Shown here one piece after another: positions 34,201 to 43,193 of a DNA stretch of 64,000 nt (position 1 is the first letter of the stretch; every line of letters starts with the position of its first letter). The notes beneath the pieces were generated by a model. That model searched no databases. It was not told the DNA's origin and was given only the letters and a program-made list of their open reading frames with translations. The stretch is from Ornithoclostridium sp944380285 (GTDB lineage Bacteria; Bacillota; Clostridia; Christensenellales; UBA3700), in the NCBI GenBank assembly GCA_963931165.1, contig OZ006985.1:1364001-1428000 (forward strand), read 5' to 3'. The position numbers were made by a program, and so were the translations under genes.

Positions 34201-34845
34201 ATGAATATCTTGAAGGAAAGAGAGAGAGTCGACGAGCGGAACGATTACGACTTCCGCACGGACTATTATGCCGCAAGACGCGAGGACGCGGTCGAGAGAT
34301 CGATGCGCGATCGCGGATATGACGATCTTCGCACCGACTATGCCCGCCGCGACGACTATGACCGCCGCGACCGTTCCGACCGTCGTTACGACTTCGCTGA
34401 CACGGGCATGCGCCGCGAAAGTGACGTGCGTGAGCGCGAGTACGAGGACTATACCGCGCCGCGTTACGACTATCGTGACTACTATCGCTCGGACTACGAC
34501 GACGAATATCGCTACGAGCAGAGGAGTTCTTTCGAGCCGATCGAATTTTCCGCTCCCGCTCCGGCAAAGAAGACGGTGCGCCACGCAAGATCCAAGTTTT
34601 TGATCGCTGTCTACTTTTTGCTGGTCGCGCTGATCGCGTCGCTGGTCATCACCAACGTGGTGATGTTCAACGAAGAGCCGATCGTCGAGGCGGAGAGCGC
34701 GGCGGAGCCCAACGACGAAGCTGTCTTTTCGGCGCTCACCGAGGACGGAACGACCGAGAGTCTGACGACCGACAGGCTCACGGGCTACAACTACGACACG
34801 ACGACCAATTGGTTCGACGAGTTCTGCGACATGTTGTCGCGGTGA
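34201..34845 (+). CDS. FtsL-slot bitopic protein with an Arg/Asp/Tyr-rich disordered N-terminus
   Basis: A 214-residue product of unknown family in the place normally held by ftsL. Residues 1-120 are low complexity and dominated by R, D, E and Y (for example DRGYDDLRTDYARRDDYDRR). One membrane helix lies at about 132-155 (FLIAVYFLLVALIASLVITNVV), and a 58-residue acidic extracellular end carries a WF near the tail. Real FtsL has a short cytoplasmic end and a leucine-zipper coiled coil outside; no such coil is seen. It may be a functional replacement or a new divisome component. AGGAGAG lies 9 bases before the start. Confidence 0.7.
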   Translation: MNILKERERVDERNDYDFRTDYYAARREDAVERSMRDRGYDDLRTDYARRDDYDRRDRSDRRYDFADTGMRRESDVREREYEDYTAPRYDYRDYYRSDYDDEYRYEQRSSFEPIEFSAPAPAKKTVRHARSKFLIAVYFLLVALIASLVITNVVMFNEEPIVEAESAAEPNDEAVFSALTEDGTTESLTTDRLTGYNYDTTTNWFDEFCDMLSR

Positions 34846-34846
34846 C

Positions 34847-34870
34847 GCATACATCGCAAGCGAAGTATGC
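34847..34870 (+). other. Small hairpin between the FtsL-slot gene and the PBP gene
   Basis: GCATAC-A-TCGC-AA-GCGA-A-GTATGC folds into a 10-bp stem with one A-A mismatch. No T run follows directly, so it may be a processing or attenuation site rather than a terminator. Confidence 0.5.
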
Positions 34871-34921
34871 TTGATTGATCGATTATACCAAGCGTAAGCG
34901 CCTTCGGTCACGGAGGTAGCC

Positions 34922-36817
34922 ATGCGCAATATTTCCCACATCACACTGAAAGGAAGGCTATCTGCGGCAATGCTGCTGATAGCCCTTCTTTTTTGCGCCC
35001 TTTCGGGCAGATTGTTCTATTTGCAGGCGATAGAGGGCGAGAGTTTGACAGACAGGGCGTTCGGGCAGTGGACGCGCGGACTTCCGATGCGCGCCGCAAG
35101 AGGCGAGATCGTCACTTCTGACGGAGTGACTTTGGCTTCGTCGTATGACGTGTTCACCGTCTATGTCCGTCCCGTCGAGACGGAAAACGTCGAAGAGACG
35201 GCGCGCGCGATCGCCGAGACTTGCGGAGCGGAGTACGAGCGCATTTTGGCAAAGATAGACAAGACGGGAGTGTCCGAAGTGCGCGCCTTGACGGGCGCGA
35301 GCGAGGCACAGGCGCTTGCATTGAGGTCGAAAGGCATAGCGGGCGTATATGTCGTCGCGGACAGCGCGCGTTATTACGACATGGGCAATTTCGCCACACA
35401 ATTGCTGGGTTTTGTCAATGCGGACGGCGTCGGACAGAGCGGCGTCGAGATGTATTACGATCGCTATCTCAAAGGGACGGACGGCGAGGCGTACACCGAG
35501 ACGGACCTGATCGGCGACAAGCTGGAAGGTTCGCACACTTCATATCTGTCGCCGATCGACGGGGCGACGCTGACGTTGACGATCGATTTCACTTTGCAGA
35601 GCCTTGCCGAAAAGGCGGTGCGTGACGCGGTCGAAAAGTATTCTCCGCTGTCGGCGAGCTGTCTGATGATGGACGCGGACACGGGCGAGATCTTGGCGAT
35701 GGCGGGCGCGCCGACATACGATCTCAACGACCTGCCGCGAGACGATCTCGCGCTGTTGTTGCAAGGGGCGAAAAACACTTTGGTCGTCGACGTCTACGAG
35801 CCGGGCTCGACGTTCAAGATACTGACCGCGGCGATGGGGATCGAGGAGGGGCTGATCCGCGATTCGTACTATTGCCCCGGCTATCGCGTCGTCGACGGCA
35901 CGCGGATACGCTGTTGGCGGAGCATAGGGCACGGCAGTCAGGACTTTGCTCACGGCATCATGAACTCGTGCAACTGCGTGTTCATGGACATCGCGCTGAG
36001 CGCGGGGACGGAGACGACGTACGACTATCTCGAAAAGTTCGGGGTTGGTTCGCGCACGGGCGTCGATCTGCCCGGCGAGGGCGCGGGGATACTGCTGTCC
36101 GAGGAGTCGGTCAAGTCGGTCGATCTGGCGAGGATAGGCTTTGGGCAGGCGGTCGCGGCTACGCCGATAGGGCTTGCGACGGCGGTGTGTTCGGTGCTCA
36201 ACGGCGGCAAATTGCTCACGCCGTATGTTCTGTCGTCGGTGACGACCGCTGACGGCGCGCACGCTCTCGACAATTCGCCGACGATCAAAGGGGCGACTGT
36301 GTCCGAGACGACTTCGGCGAAGATGAAAGAATATCTCTATTCGGTCGTCGAGGAAGGTGGCGGCAAAAACGCGTATGTGCCCGGCTATCGCGTCGGCGGC
36401 AAGACGGGCACCGCGCAGAAATACGAAAACGGCTCGATCGCACGCGGCAAGTACGTCTCGTCCTTTGTCGGGTTCACCGAGCTCGGCGGTCGCACCGTCG
36501 TGTGTCTGTTCAAGGTGGACGAGCCGCAGGGGTACGTCTATTACGGCAGCATAGTCGCCGCGCCGTATGTGGGGCGCATCTTTTCGGGCGCGTTCGCGGC
36601 GTTCGGGGTCGAGCCGGACTATGCAGAAAACGAGATCCCCGCGACCGCCGAGATGCCGAGGCTTTTCGGGCTGTCGCTGACGCAGGCGGCGTCCGCAGTC
36701 AAAGCGGCGGGGCTTCAATACGAGTTTTCGGGCGATGGGGAGAGCGTGATCTCGCAATTCCCTGTCGAGGGCACGAGCCTGTACGAGGGCGCGGTCATAC
36801 ACTTCGAGCTGGGCTGA
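34922..36817 (+). CDS. spoVD: Class B penicillin-binding protein with PASTA domain (SpoVD/FtsI type)
   Basis: A 631-residue transpeptidase that cross-links peptidoglycan outside the membrane. It has an N-terminal membrane anchor (about 15-35), a dimerisation domain, and the transpeptidase motifs STFK (S296), SCN (S349) and KTGTAQ (K494). A single C-terminal PASTA domain runs from about 575 (EMPRLFGLSLTQAASAVKAAG). In Firmicutes a PASTA-bearing PBP just before murE is either the septal PBP2B or the spore-cortex SpoVD. Only one such gene is in this cluster, so it could serve in vegetative septation. GGAGGTAGCC precedes the start. Confidence 0.9.
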   Translation: MRNISHITLKGRLSAAMLLIALLFCALSGRLFYLQAIEGESLTDRAFGQWTRGLPMRAARGEIVTSDGVTLASSYDVFTVYVRPVETENVEETARAIAETCGAEYERILAKIDKTGVSEVRALTGASEAQALALRSKGIAGVYVVADSARYYDMGNFATQLLGFVNADGVGQSGVEMYYDRYLKGTDGEAYTETDLIGDKLEGSHTSYLSPIDGATLTLTIDFTLQSLAEKAVRDAVEKYSPLSASCLMMDADTGEILAMAGAPTYDLNDLPRDDLALLLQGAKNTLVVDVYEPGSTFKILTAAMGIEEGLIRDSYYCPGYRVVDGTRIRCWRSIGHGSQDFAHGIMNSCNCVFMDIALSAGTETTYDYLEKFGVGSRTGVDLPGEGAGILLSEESVKSVDLARIGFGQAVAATPIGLATAVCSVLNGGKLLTPYVLSSVTTADGAHALDNSPTIKGATVSETTSAKMKEYLYSVVEEGGGKNAYVPGYRVGGKTGTAQKYENGSIARGKYVSSFVGFTELGGRTVVCLFKVDEPQGYVYYGSIVAAPYVGRIFSGAFAAFGVEPDYAENEIPATAEMPRLFGLSLTQAASAVKAAGLQYEFSGDGESVISQFPVEGTSLYEGAVIHFELG

Positions 36818-36972
36818 AAATCGCCGCTTTTCGCAAAATTACGCGCTCGGTCGCGCGCAAGCCGGCAGTGCGGCGGTGCGAAAATGCGCAAATAGGCGCG
36901 AAGTCGGTCGAAGATCGCCTTTGCGCGCCGCTCAACGCCGCGAGGGTCTAAAATTACGAGGCAGGAGGAATT

Positions 36973-38412
36973 ATGCTGCTGAGCGAAGTTTTGAAGGGCG
37001 CGGGCGCGAAGTCGCCGCGCGTCGATGTCGAGATCACCGGCATATCGTTCAAGCCGGACGAGGTGAAGCGGGGAGACCTGTTCGTCAGTTTGCACGAGGG
37101 GAGCGCGGCGCAAGAATGCGCCGAGGCAAAGAGGCGGGGCGCGGCTGCGATGCTTGCACCCGCCGACGTCGACTGCGGAGCGCCGTGCGCGGTCGCCGAG
37201 GACGTCAGATATTCGTTCGCGATCGCGTCGCGCAACCTGTACGGCGATGCGGCGCGGGGCTTGAAGATCGTCACCGTTGTCGGTACGGACGGCAAGTCGA
37301 CGACCGCCTATCTCATCCGCGAGATCTTGGAGAGGTGCGGGATGCGCGCAGCTTTGATAGGGACGATGTACAACGAATACGGCGGTACGAGGAGCGAGTC
37401 GACGCTCACCACCCCCGATCCGCCGCAGCTGCACGAGCTGTTCGCGCGCTACGCCGCCGAGGGCGCGGAGTATGTCGTCATGGAGCTTTCGGCGCACGCG
37501 ATCTATTACCGCAAGCTCGCGGGAGTGCGCGCCGAAGCGGCGGTGTTCACTAACTTGGGACGCGACCATCTCGACTTTTTTGCGGACGAAGAGATCTATC
37601 GCCGCACAAAGAAGAGCTGGTTCGATTTCGCCAACTGCAAGTGCGCGGTGATCAACGCCGACGACGCGTGCGGAGCGCAGATGATCGCCGAGGGCAAGCT
37701 GCCGTCGATCAGTTACGGGCTGGACAGTCCCTGCGACGCGTTTGCGGTCAACTGTGAGCGCACGCCGCGCGGCACGTCGTTCGTCATCAACATGATGGAC
37801 GAGCTGATCTATGCCGACACGAGGCTGTTCGGACGATTCAATGTGCTCAACTGTCTCGCCGCATGCTGCACCGCGCGGCTGATGGGCGCGTCGGTCTCGG
37901 GGATAGAGGCGGCGCTGCCGGAGATCGCGCCTCCGCCGGGCAGATACAACGTCGTCTCGCGCGGCGGCGTCGATTATGTCATTGACTTTGCGCACACGCC
38001 GGGCGGACTTCGCAACATTTTGACCGAGGCGCGAAGGGGCGCGAAGGGCAGGCTGATCTGCGTGTTCGGCTGCGGAGGAGACCGCGACAGAGGCAAGCGT
38101 CCCGAGATGGGCGCGGCCGCGGCGCGGCTGGCGGACGAAGTGATCGTCACGTCGGACAATCCGCGCTTTGAGGACAGGGCGGCGATCGCCGAGGACATAC
38201 TTTCGGGCGTTCCCGAGGGCAGTGACGTCACGGTGATACTCGACAGGGCGACCGCGATCAAGAGCGCGGTATCGAGGGCGGAGAGAGGCGACGTCGTGGT
38301 GATAGCGGGCAAGGGCGACGAAAGCTACATCGACGAGCTCGGGGTGAAGACGGACTACGACGATCTGTCCGCGCTTCAAGCGGCGTTCGAGGCAAAGAGG
38401 CAGGCGGGATGA
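36973..38412 (+). CDS. murE: UDP-MurNAc-L-Ala-D-Glu:meso-diaminopimelate ligase
   Basis: MurE adds the third amino acid to the peptidoglycan precursor in the cytosol. The 479 residues contain the ATP-binding loop GTDGKSTT near residue 102, TTPDPPQLHELF, FTNLGRDHLDF, FGRFNVLNCLAA and VIDFAHTPGGL. The motif DNPR (in TSDNPRFED) is the signature for meso-diaminopimelate rather than lysine, so the cell wall is probably of the mDAP type. AGGAGGAATT sets the start. The stop overlaps mraY by 4 bases. In most clusters murF follows, but here it does not. Confidence 0.95.
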   Translation: MLLSEVLKGAGAKSPRVDVEITGISFKPDEVKRGDLFVSLHEGSAAQECAEAKRRGAAAMLAPADVDCGAPCAVAEDVRYSFAIASRNLYGDAARGLKIVTVVGTDGKSTTAYLIREILERCGMRAALIGTMYNEYGGTRSESTLTTPDPPQLHELFARYAAEGAEYVVMELSAHAIYYRKLAGVRAEAAVFTNLGRDHLDFFADEEIYRRTKKSWFDFANCKCAVINADDACGAQMIAEGKLPSISYGLDSPCDAFAVNCERTPRGTSFVINMMDELIYADTRLFGRFNVLNCLAACCTARLMGASVSGIEAALPEIAPPPGRYNVVSRGGVDYVIDFAHTPGGLRNILTEARRGAKGRLICVFGCGGDRDRGKRPEMGAAAARLADEVIVTSDNPRFEDRAAIAEDILSGVPEGSDVTVILDRATAIKSAVSRAERGDVVVIAGKGDESYIDELGVKTDYDDLSALQAAFEAKRQAG

Positions 38413-39380
38413 GCGAAGACGCATTGCTTATCGTCGCCGCGCTGACCGCTTTCGCGCTGTCCGCGCTTTTGTCCGCGGCGGTCTTGCCCGTGCTCAAAAA
38501 GCTCAAAGCGGGGCAGACGGTGCTCGGCTATGTCGAAAAACACGCGGCAAAGAGCGGCACGCCGACGATGGGCGGCACGGCGTTCGTACTTGCCGCGGCG
38601 GTCGTGACGTTCGCGTTTTGCCGCACGCACGTCGCGAGGGTCGCCGCCGGCGCGATGCTGGGATATGGGCTGATAGGTTTTCTCGACGACCTGATCAAGG
38701 TCGTATTCAAGCGCAATTTGGGGCTGAAAGCCTACCAAAAGATAGTCGGACAAGCCGGCGTGACCGCGATCTTGGTCGCGTACGGCTACCGCGTCGACGG
38801 CGGCACGATCGTCCACATCCCGTTTTTCGGTGCGGACGTCGATCTGGGCGCATGGTACATCCCGCTTGCCGCTTTCGCATACGTCGGCACGGTCAACTCG
38901 GTCAATCTCACCGACGGGCTGGACGGTCTCGCCGCAGGCACGGGCACTGTGTATTTCGCCGTAATGGGCGTGATCTGCACGATGACTGCGGCGACGACGG
39001 CTGCGGACGGCGATCTTGCGTTGATGTCATTTGTGCTTGCGGGCGCGCTGACGGCATTTTTGTGGTTCAATTCCCATCCGGCTCGGATGTTCATGGGCGA
39101 TACGGGGTCGCTCGCGCTGGGCGGCGCGGCGGCGACGGTCGCGATCTTGTCGCACAACGTGTTTTTGATCCCGCTGATCGGCATAATGTACGTCGTGTCC
39201 GGCATATCCGTAATAGTGCAGGTGGCGAGTTTCAAATTGACGGGCAAGCGCGTATTCGCGATGGCGCCGTTTCACCATCACCTGGAATACAGAGGAGTCA
39301 AGGAGAGCAAGATCGTCGCCCAGTACACGATCGTCACCGCTGTTGCGGGTGCGGTCGCGCTGCTTGCGGCGGCGATATGA
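38409..39380 (+). CDS. mraY: Phospho-N-acetylmuramoyl-pentapeptide transferase
   Basis: MraY transfers phospho-MurNAc-pentapeptide to undecaprenyl phosphate, making lipid I at the inner face of the membrane. The 323 residues form about ten membrane helices. Conserved loops are visible: KSGTPTMGG near residue 38, GFLDDLIKV near 93 (catalytic aspartates), VNLTDGLDGLAAG near 161, FMGDTGSLALGG and the HHHLE motif in FHHHLEYRG. It is coupled to murE and murD by ATGA overlaps. Confidence 0.96.
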   Translation: MSEDALLIVAALTAFALSALLSAAVLPVLKKLKAGQTVLGYVEKHAAKSGTPTMGGTAFVLAAAVVTFAFCRTHVARVAAGAMLGYGLIGFLDDLIKVVFKRNLGLKAYQKIVGQAGVTAILVAYGYRVDGGTIVHIPFFGADVDLGAWYIPLAAFAYVGTVNSVNLTDGLDGLAAGTGTVYFAVMGVICTMTAATTAADGDLALMSFVLAGALTAFLWFNSHPARMFMGDTGSLALGGAAATVAILSHNVFLIPLIGIMYVVSGISVIVQVASFKLTGKRVFAMAPFHHHLEYRGVKESKIVAQYTIVTAVAGAVALLAAAI

Positions 39381-40747
39381 CGGGAGCTATGAGCGGACTT
39401 ACGAGACAGGACATTGCAAAGGCGTTGGGGACAAGCGTCCCCGAGGGCGGACGCGCGCTGATCGTCGGCGCCGGCGCGAGCGGCGAAGCGGCGGCGAAAC
39501 TGCTGCGTGCGTCGGGCGTAGAGTGCGCGCTCTATGACGACGGCGCGCATGCCGGGTGGAGCGACGACAGGAGCGGACTCGACTTCGACGGCGTCGCGGA
39601 CGGTATAGCTTTCGCGGTCGCGAGCCCGTCCGTTCCGTATTCTCATCCTTTGCTGACCGCGCTTCGAAAGAGGGGAGTTTCGGTGTTTTCGGAGTTGCAG
39701 CTTGCCGCCGCGGTCTGTCCTGCGCGGAAGATCGCGGTCAGCGGGACCAACGGCAAGACGACCACGGTGTCTCTGATCGAGCACATCTTGCGTGCAGCAG
39801 GAGTCAATGCGCGCGCCTTGGGCAACATAGGGGTGCCGTTTTCGGCGGAGGGGGCGGACATGCCGAGTTTCGGCGTCGCGGTCGTCGAGGTGTCCAGCTT
39901 TATGCTCGAATACGGCGGCATAGGCTCGGACATCGCCGTCCTTCTCAACGTCACGCCCGATCATCTGGACAGGCACGGGAGTTTTGCCGAATATGCGCGC
40001 GTCAAAGCGCGGCTGTTCGAGGCTCAGAGCGGAGGAGATCGGGCGGTGTTCAACGCCGACGACGCGATCGCAGCCGCGATAGCGGGCAAGGTCGCGGCGA
40101 GGGCGTATTACTTTTCGACTCGAGGGAGGTGCCGCGGCGCGTACGTCGACGGAGCGGACATCTTCTTCGACGACGGCGACGGAGCAAAGCGGGTATGCGG
40201 GCTGGACTGCGTCAAGCTGGTCGGAGAGCACAATCTCGCCGATTGTCTCGCTGCGGTCGCGGCATGCAAACTGTATGGGACGGGCGACGAGGCGATCGCA
40301 CGCGGCTTGTCGACTTTTCACGCTCCCAAATATCGGCTCGAACATCTTTGCGACTATCGCGGGACGTCGATCTACAACGATTCCAAGTCGACCAACATCG
40401 ACTGTACGATAAGTGCGTGCGAGGCGATGAGAGGAACGACTTGCCTGATAGTCGGCGGCTACGACAAGCGGCTGTCCTATCACAACTTCTTTTCGCGGCT
40501 GCCGTCGGGGGTCAGGTACGTCATATGCTGCGGCGACAACAGTTCGAGCATCCTCGAATGTGCGCCCGAGAACGACGAGAGGGAGCTGTACCGCACCGCG
40601 ACGCTCGAGAGAGCGGTGATGCTCGGCTTGTCGTTCGGAGCGGACAATCTGTTGTTTTCGCCGTCGACGTCGAGCTATGACGCCTACCGCAACTTCGAGG
40701 AGAGGGGGCGGCACTTCGAACAGACGGTGAGGACGTTTTGCGCCTGA
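39377..40747 (+). CDS. murD: UDP-N-acetylmuramoyl-L-alanine:D-glutamate ligase
   Basis: MurD adds D-glutamate to UDP-MurNAc-L-Ala. The 456 residues show an N-terminal dinucleotide-like GAGASGEAAAKLL, the ATP loop GTNGKTTTVSLIEH near residue 125, LGNIGVPF, EVSSFMLE and LNVTPDHLDRHGSFAEY. Near the C-terminus are NDSKSTNIDCT and GGYDKRLSY. I place the start at 39377, overlapping the mraY stop; an ATG 4 codons later is the alternative. The end overlaps the start of ftsW by 10 bases. Confidence 0.94.
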   Translation: MTGAMSGLTRQDIAKALGTSVPEGGRALIVGAGASGEAAAKLLRASGVECALYDDGAHAGWSDDRSGLDFDGVADGIAFAVASPSVPYSHPLLTALRKRGVSVFSELQLAAAVCPARKIAVSGTNGKTTTVSLIEHILRAAGVNARALGNIGVPFSAEGADMPSFGVAVVEVSSFMLEYGGIGSDIAVLLNVTPDHLDRHGSFAEYARVKARLFEAQSGGDRAVFNADDAIAAAIAGKVAARAYYFSTRGRCRGAYVDGADIFFDDGDGAKRVCGLDCVKLVGEHNLADCLAAVAACKLYGTGDEAIARGLSTFHAPKYRLEHLCDYRGTSIYNDSKSTNIDCTISACEAMRGTTCLIVGGYDKRLSYHNFFSRLPSGVRYVICCGDNSSSILECAPENDERELYRTATLERAVMLGLSFGADNLLFSPSTSSYDAYRNFEERGRHFEQTVRTFCA

Positions 40748-41871
40748 GCGGAAAGAGCCGCGCGTTCGGGTGCGCGCCGCTCGTCGCGATCGCCGTCGGA
40801 TTGTCCCTCTTCGGTCTGCTGATGCAGTATTCGGCGAGCGGTTACGCGGCGCTGACTCGATACGGCGACGAATTTTTCTATCTCAAAAAACAGTCGGTCG
40901 CTTTGGTCGCGGCGGTCGTGTGCATGTTGTTTTTTTCTCGCGTCGAACCGCGCCTGCTCGCCAAGCTGTCGCCCGTCTTCCTCGTCGTCTCGATAGGTCT
41001 GCTTGCCGCGCTCTTCATCCCGGGGCTGGGTGTGGAGATGTACGGCGCGACGCGTTGGCTCGATCTCGGTATAGGCACCGTTCAGCCCTCGGAGTTTGCG
41101 AAATTCGCGCTCGTGCTTTTCATGGCGTCGGTGCTGGCTGAAAAGAGGGAGATAGGCTTCGGACGATTCGCGTTATGCGCGTTCGCCGCCGCGTCGGTGT
41201 GCGTGCTCATCATGCTCGAACCCAACATGTCCATCGCGGTACTTGTCGCGCTTGTCGCGATGTTCATGCTGTTCGTATGCGGCGTCAGACTCAAATGGTT
41301 TGCCGCGCTGTCCGTCCCTGCGGTCGCAGGAGCGGTGCTGCTGATCGTCGCCGAACCCTATCGTCTCAAACGTCTTCTCGCGTTCCTCGATCCGTGGGCG
41401 TCGCCGCTCGGCGAGGGCTATCAGCTGATACAGTCCTATTATGCGCTCGGTTCGGGCGGGATGTTCGGAGTGGGGCTCTTCAACAGCCGCCAAAAGTATC
41501 TCTTTTTGCCGTTTGCCGAGAGCGACTTTGTGTTCTCTGTCGTCGGCGAGGAGCTGGGCTTTGTCGGCTGCGTCGCGGTGATCGCGGCGTTCTGCGCGCT
41601 GATTTGGTACGGTTTTCGCACCGCGTCGCGCGCCGAGGACGCGTTTTCGGCGTTCGCCGCCGCCGGGCTGACCTCGGTGATCGCCTTTCAGACATTGCTC
41701 AACATCGCCGTCGTCACGGGCAGCATACCGCCGACGGGGCTTCCGATGCCCTTTCTCGGATACGGCGGCAGTTCGCTGGTCACGTTCTGTTCGGCGGTGG
41801 GGATGATCGACTCGATCGCCCGACGCGCGCCCGAACGGCTTTGCCCCGTCCCGATCCGCGCCGTCGGCTGA
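40738..41871 (+). CDS. ftsW: FtsW/SpoVE-type peptidoglycan glycosyltransferase (SEDS)
   Basis: A 377-residue polytopic membrane protein of the SEDS family, which polymerises lipid II together with a class B PBP such as the one at 34922. The signature GATRWLDLGIGTVQPSEFAKFALVL (about 102-126) and the late GLPMPFLGYGGSSLVTF are present, with the large extracellular loop containing AEPYRLKRLLAFLDPW. Position between murD and murA fits SpoVE or FtsW; one protein may do both. Translation appears to start at TTG 40738, with GAGG 6 bases upstream, inside murD. Confidence 0.92.
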   Translation: MRLSGKSRAFGCAPLVAIAVGLSLFGLLMQYSASGYAALTRYGDEFFYLKKQSVALVAAVVCMLFFSRVEPRLLAKLSPVFLVVSIGLLAALFIPGLGVEMYGATRWLDLGIGTVQPSEFAKFALVLFMASVLAEKREIGFGRFALCAFAAASVCVLIMLEPNMSIAVLVALVAMFMLFVCGVRLKWFAALSVPAVAGAVLLIVAEPYRLKRLLAFLDPWASPLGEGYQLIQSYYALGSGGMFGVGLFNSRQKYLFLPFAESDFVFSVVGEELGFVGCVAVIAAFCALIWYGFRTASRAEDAFSAFAAAGLTSVIAFQTLLNIAVVTGSIPPTGLPMPFLGYGGSSLVTFCSAVGMIDSIARRAPERLCPVPIRAVG

Positions 41872-41912
41872 GCGCGAATTTTCGCCGTTCGGCATACATT
41901 GTATTAGTGATT

Positions 41913-41925
41913 CGTCCCTCGGACG
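41913..41925 (+). other. Short hairpin just before the murA ribosome site
   Basis: CGTCC-CTC-GGACG forms a 5-bp stem with a 3-base loop, ending two bases before AGGAG. Confidence 0.4.
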
Positions 41926-41938
41926 ACAGGAGACAACG

Positions 41939-43189
41939 ATGGGGAAATACATAATAGAGGGAGGGCGCGAACTCTACGGTTCGCTGACAATAAAGGGCGC
42001 GAAAAACTCTGTGTTGACGCTGCTTGCGGCGTCAATTCTGACGCCCGAAAAAGTGGTGTTGCACGGCTGTCCCGACATCGGAGACGTCGCGGTGATGCTG
42101 CGCATATTGCGCAAGCTCGGCTGCAAGGTCGAGAGGACGGGCGACATCGTCGAGATAGACAGCTCGGGGCTTCACTCGTACAAGATCGCCTGCGATCCGG
42201 CAAAGGAATTGCGCTCGTCGGTGTTCATGCTCGGGTCGCTTTTGTCGCGGCTCAAACGCGCCAAGGCGGTCTACCCGGGCGGCTGCGACATAGGTTTGCG
42301 ACCGATCGACATACACCTTGCCGGGCTGCGCGAGCTCGGCGTAACGGTCGGGGAGAGGCACGGGCACATCGACTGCGACGGCACAAACGCCGAGCCTGCG
42401 GACATAATGCTCGATCTGCCAAGCGTGGGCGCGACCGAAAATCTGATGATGGCGTGCGTGTTTTTGAACGGCGTCAGCATCTTGCGCAACTGTGCCAAAG
42501 AGCCCGAGATCGTCGACCTTCAAAATTTTCTCAATGCGATGGGCGCAAAGGTGCGCGGCGCGGGCGGCAGCGTGATCACCGTCGAAGGGGTGAAGAGGCT
42601 GCACGGCGTGGAATACACGCCGATACCGGACAGGATCGTCGCGGGGACATGGGCGATAGGCGCGGTGATGTGCGGAGGCAAGCTGACCTTGGAGAACGTC
42701 ATTCCCGAGCATCTCTCGTCCCTTCTCGCCAAATTGCCCAAAAGCAGTTGCAAAATATACCCGCGCGATGGTAAAATAACAATCGAGAGCAAGGGCAGAC
42801 CCCGCGCAGTCCCCAAGACGGAGACCATGTACTATCCGGGGTTCCCGACAGACTTGCAGGCGCAAATGACCGCACTTCAATCCGTCTCGGACGGGACGGC
42901 GGTGATCGTCGAGAACATCTTCGAGACGCGGTTCCGTTCCGCAGTCGAGCTTTGCAAGATGGGCGCAAACATCACCGTTTCGGGCAACACCGCGGTGGTC
43001 AGAGGGGTGCCCGAGCTGTACGGTTCGCGCGTCGTCGCGACCGATCTCAGAGGAGGAGCTTCGCTCGTGCTCGCCGCGGCTGCGGCTGTGGGCAGGAGCG
43101 AGATCGACGAAATACATCACATCGACAGAGGTTACGAAGACCTCGCGGCGATCCTGCCGCAAGTCGGTGTGGACATCAAGAGAGAGTGA
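41939..43189 (+). CDS. murA: UDP-N-acetylglucosamine 1-carboxyvinyltransferase
   Basis: MurA transfers enolpyruvate from PEP to UDP-GlcNAc, the first committed step of peptidoglycan synthesis. The 416 residues begin YIIEGGRELYGSLTIKGAKNSVL, which carries the conserved Lys-Asn pair, and contain the catalytic cysteine C116 in PGGCDIGLRPIDIHL. The cysteine suggests ordinary fosfomycin sensitivity. RFRSAVELCKMGA and ATDLRGGASLVLAA near the end are typical. AGGAGA precedes the start. In this cluster murA takes the place where murG and murC often lie. Confidence 0.96.
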   Translation: MGKYIIEGGRELYGSLTIKGAKNSVLTLLAASILTPEKVVLHGCPDIGDVAVMLRILRKLGCKVERTGDIVEIDSSGLHSYKIACDPAKELRSSVFMLGSLLSRLKRAKAVYPGGCDIGLRPIDIHLAGLRELGVTVGERHGHIDCDGTNAEPADIMLDLPSVGATENLMMACVFLNGVSILRNCAKEPEIVDLQNFLNAMGAKVRGAGGSVITVEGVKRLHGVEYTPIPDRIVAGTWAIGAVMCGGKLTLENVIPEHLSSLLAKLPKSSCKIYPRDGKITIESKGRPRAVPKTETMYYPGFPTDLQAQMTALQSVSDGTAVIVENIFETRFRSAVELCKMGANITVSGNTAVVRGVPELYGSRVVATDLRGGASLVLAAAAAVGRSEIDEIHHIDRGYEDLAAILPQVGVDIKRE

Positions 43190-43193
43190 AGTT